Assembly (NCBI RefSeq): GCF_017355985.1
Contig: NZ_JAFIQU010000020.1
Span: 60,770-124,769, forward strand
Reading direction: 5' to 3'
DNA from: Arenibaculum pallidiluteum
GTDB lineage: Bacteria; Pseudomonadota; Alphaproteobacteria; Azospirillales; Azospirillaceae
Length of the DNA stretch: 64,000 bases
Positions within the stretch are counted from its first letter, which is position 1, and every line of letters starts with the position of its first letter. Positions 60,467-64,000 of this stretch are shown piece by piece. Below the pieces are notes generated by a model. That model worked only from the letters and a program-made list of their open reading frames with translations. It did not search any database and had not been told where the DNA came from. A program made the translations under genes and the position numbers.

Positions 60467-62151
60467 CCACGGCCGCGGCCGGGACGGATTTGCCGGCGCG
60501 TGCCGGCATGCGGCTCGGCCGCTGGGGCGTCCAGGCGATCCTGCTGGGGCTCGCCCTTCTGTTCTTCGTGCCGGGTCAGGCATCGGTCCCGCCCACCGAC
60601 CGCGACGAGGCCCGCTTCGTGCAGGCCACGCGCCAGATGCTGGAGAGCGGGGACTTCGTCGACATCCGCTTCCAGCAGGAGGCGCGTCACAAGAAGCCCG
60701 TGGGCATCTACTGGCTTCAGGCGGCCGCGGTCTCCGCGCTGGGCGGCCCCGAAGAGGCGCCGCTCTGGGCCTACCGCCTGCCTTCGCTTCTGGGAGCGGT
60801 CGCGGCCGCGATGCTGACGGGCTGGATCGCAAGCAACGCGTTCGGTCCGCTCGTCGGCCTGGCCGCGGGAGCGCTGATGGCCTCCACGCTGCTGCTCGGC
60901 GTCGAGGCGCGCATCGCCAAGACCGATGCCGTGCTCCTGGCGACGATCCTTCTGGCCCAGGTGGGGCTGGCTCGCGCCTGGCTGGAGCGCGCCGACCCGG
61001 AGCCCCTGCCGTGGAACCGCGCGGCTCCCTTCTGGGCGGCCGTCGGCCTCTCGATCCTGGTCAAGGGACCCATCGTCCTGCTGGTGACGGGGGCGACCGC
61101 GGCGGCGCTGGCGGTATTCGGCCGTGGCGCGGGCTGGCTGCGGCGCCTGCGGCCCTGGCCGGGCGTGCTCCTGGCCGTTGCGATCACCATGCCCTGGCTG
61201 GTGCTGATCACCCTCAAGACCGGCGGCGCCTTCTTCTCCGAGGCGGTCGGGCACGACATGCTGGGCAAGGTCGCGGCAGGCCAGGAAAGCAAGGGCTTTC
61301 CCCCGGGCTACTACACGCTGCTGCTGCCGGTGACGTTCTGGCCGGCGACGCTGCTCCTGCCGCCCATGATCGCCTGGGCCTGGTCGCGCCGAAAGGAACC
61401 GGCGGTCCAGTTCTGCATCGCCTGGATCGTGCCGAGCTGGCTGGTCTTCGAGGCGGTGCCCACCAAGCTCTTCCACTACGTGCTGCCGACCTACCCGGCC
61501 TTCGCGATCCTTGCCGGGGCGGCCCTGCTGGACGGCGCGGTGGCGACGTACCGGCGGCTGGCCCTGCTGGGACTTGGCCTCTGGGCCCTGGTCGGCCTGG
61601 CGCTGGCAGGCGGCATGGGGGGTCTGGCCCTTGCGGTGGAAGGACAGCTCGACGCTTTCGCCGCCCTGGCCGCCGTGAACGTGCTGGGGGTTCTGGCGGT
61701 GGCCGCCTGGATCTTCGGGCGCGGCAGGCCGGGCCGGGCTCTTGGCCTTGCGGCGCTGGGCGCGCTGCTGGTCTATGCGCTGGCCTTCGCGCATGTGCTG
61801 CCGGGCCTGTCTGCGGTCTGGGTGAGCCCGCGGCTGGCCGCCGCGGTGGAGGAGAACCGGCCATGCCCCGGGAGCCTCCTGGCCTCGGCGGGCTACAGCG
61901 AGCCCAGCCTGGTCTTCCTGACCGGCGCGCATACGGTGCTGACCGAGGGCGGCGGCGCTGCCAACCACCTGCTTGCGGACCCCGCCTGCGCCCTGGCCGC
62001 GGTCGAGACCCGGCAGCGCGCTGCATTCGATGCCGCCCTGGCCGCGGCCGGGCGCGTGCCTCAGGCGGTGGCGAGCGTCTCCGGCATCAACTATTCCAAG
62101 GGCCAGAAGGTCGAGCTGACGCTCTTCCGCCTGCCCGGAGAGCCCCGGTAG
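60463..62151 (+). CDS. GT39/ArnT-like membrane glycosyltransferase
   Basis: The 562-aa GT-C protein has about twelve membrane helices and the catalytic PPTDRDEARF loop near the first periplasmic loop, as in ArnT. HKKPVGIYWLQ and ESKGFPPGYY are further family marks. ArnT-type enzymes move a sugar from a polyprenyl phosphate to lipid A or another envelope acceptor. It overlaps the LAB_N gene and is 13 bp before the PAP2 gene. Which sugar is carried cannot be told. Confidence 0.93.
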   Translation: MTTAAAGTDLPARAGMRLGRWGVQAILLGLALLFFVPGQASVPPTDRDEARFVQATRQMLESGDFVDIRFQQEARHKKPVGIYWLQAAAVSALGGPEEAPLWAYRLPSLLGAVAAAMLTGWIASNAFGPLVGLAAGALMASTLLLGVEARIAKTDAVLLATILLAQVGLARAWLERADPEPLPWNRAAPFWAAVGLSILVKGPIVLLVTGATAAALAVFGRGAGWLRRLRPWPGVLLAVAITMPWLVLITLKTGGAFFSEAVGHDMLGKVAAGQESKGFPPGYYTLLLPVTFWPATLLLPPMIAWAWSRRKEPAVQFCIAWIVPSWLVFEAVPTKLFHYVLPTYPAFAILAGAALLDGAVATYRRLALLGLGLWALVGLALAGGMGGLALAVEGQLDAFAALAAVNVLGVLAVAAWIFGRGRPGRALGLAALGALLVYALAFAHVLPGLSAVWVSPRLAAAVEENRPCPGSLLASAGYSEPSLVFLTGAHTVLTEGGGAANHLLADPACALAAVETRQRAAFDAALAAAGRVPQAVASVSGINYSKGQKVELTLFRLPGEPR

Positions 62152-62164
62152 GAGCCCCGGAGCA

Positions 62165-63037
62165 ATGCCGCCCGGCCCTCCCCGTCCCCGGCCCACAACC
62201 GAGCCCGCGCCCCGGCCGAGCCGCTATCCCGCGATCGTGCGCCTCTCGGCCTTTGCGATCCTGGTGCTGGTCGCCCACCTTGCCGTCGGCTCCATCGACG
62301 TCGTTGCCGCCCTGCGGATGCGCGAGACATCCGAGGGCGTCCGCGCCTTCTTCGGCGCGCTGACCGAGCTCGGCGATTCCAAATGGTATCTGGTGCCCAC
62401 GGGGGTGCTGGGGGTTGCGGGCCTGCTGCTCGTCCGATTCGCAGGCCTCGCCGCGCGGCTGCGCGCCCTGCTGCGCTGGGGGTCCGGAGCCGCACTGTTC
62501 CTCTTTGCCGCCATCGCCATCTCGGGCATCGCCGCGAACGTGATCAAGGCGCTGATCGGCCGCGCCCGGCCGAAGCTGCTGGGGTTCGACGAGGTCCTGG
62601 CGATCTCGCCCCTGACACTGCGCGGCGACCTGCATTCCTTTCCGTCGGGTCATTCCAACACGGCCTTCGCCCTGGCCCTTGCGCTCGGCCTCCTGGCGCC
62701 CCGGCTGCGCCTTCCCCTGCTGGCCGCGGCCGCCCTGGTCGCGTCCAGCCGGGTCGTGATCGGCGCGCACTACGTCACCGACGTGGTCGGAGGCGCGGCG
62801 CTCGCCGTCGTCACGACCTACTGGCTGCGCTCGCTCTGCCTCGACCGCGGCTGGCTCTTCGCCGCGGGCCCGGACGGGTCGATCCGGCCCCGCCGGCCGG
62901 CGGTGGTCCTGGCTGCGCGGCTGGCCCGCGGCGCGGCATGGGCCCGGTCGCGGCTTCGGGGAACCCGTGCTAAGCTCCGCCGCCCACCGGCGGACAAGGG
63001 CGAGGTGGACGCCCCCGGCCGCGTGAAGCCGCTGTAG
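62165..63037 (+). CDS. PAP2-family membrane phosphatase
   Basis: The 290-aa protein has five to six membrane helices and the three PAP2 motifs: KALIGRARP, SFPSGHSNTAF and SRVVIGAHYVTDVVGG. These enzymes dephosphorylate lipid A, undecaprenyl pyrophosphate or phosphatidyl lipids. Next to GT2, LAB_N and GT39 genes a role in lipid-A dephosphorylation or lipid-carrier recycling is likely. The C-terminal 60 residues are basic and not part of the fold. Confidence 0.93.
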   Translation: MPPGPPRPRPTTEPAPRPSRYPAIVRLSAFAILVLVAHLAVGSIDVVAALRMRETSEGVRAFFGALTELGDSKWYLVPTGVLGVAGLLLVRFAGLAARLRALLRWGSGAALFLFAAIAISGIAANVIKALIGRARPKLLGFDEVLAISPLTLRGDLHSFPSGHSNTAFALALALGLLAPRLRLPLLAAAALVASSRVVIGAHYVTDVVGGAALAVVTTYWLRSLCLDRGWLFAAGPDGSIRPRRPAVVLAARLARGAAWARSRLRGTRAKLRRPPADKGEVDAPGRVKPL

Positions 63038-63063
63038 CGGCAGGGCGGGCAAGGGGAGGGATC

Positions 63064-63756
63064 GTGGGAACGAGCGCCGGCAAGAAGATCCTCGTCGTCG
63101 ACGACGACGCGCCGCTGCGCCAGTCCCTGGCCGAGCAGCTTCACCTGCTGGAGGAATTCTCGACCGCCGAGGCGGGCGACGCGGCCAGCGCGCTGATGCT
63201 GGCGCAGAAGACCCATTTCGACGCGATCCTGATGGATGTCGGGCTTCCCGACATGGACGGGCGGGACCTGTGCCGCCTGATGCGGCGCGAAGGCGTGCGC
63301 TGCCCCATCCTGATGCTGACGGGCGCCGGGAGCGAGGCCGACACGATCCTCGGCCTCGATTCGGGCGCCAACGACTACGTGGTGAAGCCGTTCCGGGTCG
63401 GCGTCCTGCTGGCGCGACTGCGCGCGCAGCTCCGCCAATTCGAACAGAGCGAGGACGCGGTCTTCGCGATCGGGCCCTACACCTTCAAGCCGGCCCTCAA
63501 ACTTCTCGTGGACGAGCGCGGCGCCAAGATCCGCCTGACCGAGAAGGAGGCCGCGATCCTGAAATACCTCTACCGTGCCGGGGACCGGCCGGTGCCGCGC
63601 GAGACGCTCCTGGGCGAGGTCTGGGGCTATAATGCGGGGGTCACGACCCACACGCTGGAGACCCACGTCTACCGGCTGCGGCAGAAGATCGAGCGGGATC
63701 CCACCAATGCCCGCATCCTCGTGACCGAGCCCGGCGGCTACAAGCTCGTGCCTTAG
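63064..63756 (+). CDS. OmpR/PhoB-family response regulator
   Basis: The 230-aa regulator has a receiver with VVDDD, phosphoacceptor Asp58 in ILMDVGLPDMDG and Lys in YVVKPFR, followed by a winged-helix output domain (about 130-228) with LTEKEAAILKYLYRAGD and VTTHTLETHVYRLRQKIE. The GTG start at 63064 follows GGGGAGG. No kinase follows; a palindrome and a barrel gene do. Position after the envelope-sugar cluster suggests it controls those genes or envelope stress. Confidence 0.94.
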   Translation: MGTSAGKKILVVDDDAPLRQSLAEQLHLLEEFSTAEAGDAASALMLAQKTHFDAILMDVGLPDMDGRDLCRLMRREGVRCPILMLTGAGSEADTILGLDSGANDYVVKPFRVGVLLARLRAQLRQFEQSEDAVFAIGPYTFKPALKLLVDERGAKIRLTEKEAAILKYLYRAGDRPVPRETLLGEVWGYNAGVTTHTLETHVYRLRQKIERDPTNARILVTEPGGYKLVP

Positions 63757-63790
63757 CCGCGGTTTCGCGGCCGTCCGAAGCATTTCCGAA

Positions 63791-63834
63791 CGGGCCGGAG
63801 CGCCGCAGAGAATTCCCTGCGGCGCTCCGGCCCG
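63791..63834. terminator. Long perfect hairpin after the regulator gene
   Basis: Arms of 18 bp (CGGGCCGGAGCGCCGCAG and its complement) enclose an 8-base loop, AGAATTCC. It lies 35 bp after the regulator stop. No T-run follows on either strand, but the stem is long enough to block polymerase, and it could serve both the regulator and the convergent barrel gene. Confidence 0.65.
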
Positions 63835-63913
63835 TGCGCGTTGGTCGGAGACCGAGGAAGGCCTCGCCTCCCGAAGCGGACGGCACCAGCCTGTCCGCGG
63901 ATGCTGCGCGCCG

Positions 63914-64000
63914 CTACCAGCGATAGCTCAGGCCGACCAGCGCGGAGAGCTGATCCGCGCTGCCCTCGCGGTCCACCAGCGGGCTGTCGGCGGCATCGCC
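63914..64000 (-). CDS. Outer-membrane beta-barrel protein, C-terminal fragment
   Basis: The minus-strand frame is open to the window edge and ends in SADQLSALVGLSYRW, a final amphipathic strand with an aromatic last residue, as used for outer-membrane insertion. Only 28 residues are visible, so the family cannot be named; MipA/OmpV-like barrels are one possibility. Confidence 0.6.
   Translation of the reverse strand, partial: GDAADSPLVDREGSADQLSALVGLSYRW

Overview
The window is a high-GC (roughly 70%), gene-dense piece of an alphaproteobacterial chromosome. Synteny points to Rhodospirillales or a neighbouring order. The block ubiH-type monooxygenase / P-II protein / aminotransferase / ftsK / lolA / xth is arranged as I recall it from Azospirillum-like genomes. 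DUF3576-leuS-holA, ribA, the lipid-A-type N-terminal domain protein and a putative MmgR/suhB-like sRNA also fit alphaproteobacteria. I see no insertion sequence, prophage, CRISPR array or conjugation gene, so this reads as core chromosome with a few accessory genes.

Layout. 1-2.6 kb: end of an MBL-fold hydrolase, a small unknown gene, a divergent LysR/SDR pair and tRNA-Gly(GCC). 2.7-5.8 kb: ProX-type deacylase, thioredoxin-TPR protein, LON-substrate-binding-domain protein, Trm112-like and DUF971 proteins, all on the plus strand. 5.9-8.9 kb: serine hydrolase, cytochrome c and an arginase-fold protein. 8.9-13.5 kb: a complete polyamine-type ABC importer (binding protein, ATPase, a small two-helix membrane protein, two permeases). 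13.5-24.7 kb: nucleoside hydrolase, HAD phosphatase, PhyH dioxygenase, a hybrid histidine kinase, an ABC exporter, an M20 peptidase, a sigma-54 activator and a BAX-inhibitor-like protein. 24.7-30.8 kb: YbbP/YbbA/TesA-type export system, aldo-keto reductase and ThpR. 30.9-41.8 kb: EamA transporter, UbiH-family enzyme, P-II, DapC-like aminotransferase, FtsK, Nudix, LolA, MarR, FAH-family enzyme and exonuclease III. 41.8-48.4 kb: accessory genes (CBS protein, AlaE-like protein, MFS transporter, M15-type lipoprotein, PQQ-type dehydrogenase) and a candidate sRNA. 48.2-58.5 kb: holA, leuS, DUF3576 lipoprotein, porin, YggS, L,D-transpeptidase, an Ala/Pro-rich protein and RibA. 58.7-64 kb: a response regulator, an envelope-sugar cluster (GT2, LAB_N, ArnT-like GT39, PAP2), an OmpR-type regulator and the end of an outer-membrane barrel protein.

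How the genes fit together. The ABC importer sits 93 bp from a divergent arginase-fold gene and probably serves uptake of a cationic nitrogen compound. YbbA/YbbP/TesA form a known functional trio. GT2, LAB_N, GT39 and PAP2 overlap or abut one another and end in an OmpR-type regulator, which suggests regulated modification of lipid A or another polyprenyl-linked glycan.

The most notable points are the candidate ~70-nt sRNA with an anti-Shine-Dalgarno loop at 46770-46838, the P-II gene with no amtB after it, the arginase-fold protein whose metal-binding His is replaced by Cys, the unexplained 90-aa membrane protein inside the importer operon, the absence of lptE between leuS and holA, and a family of GC-rich palindromes between genes.
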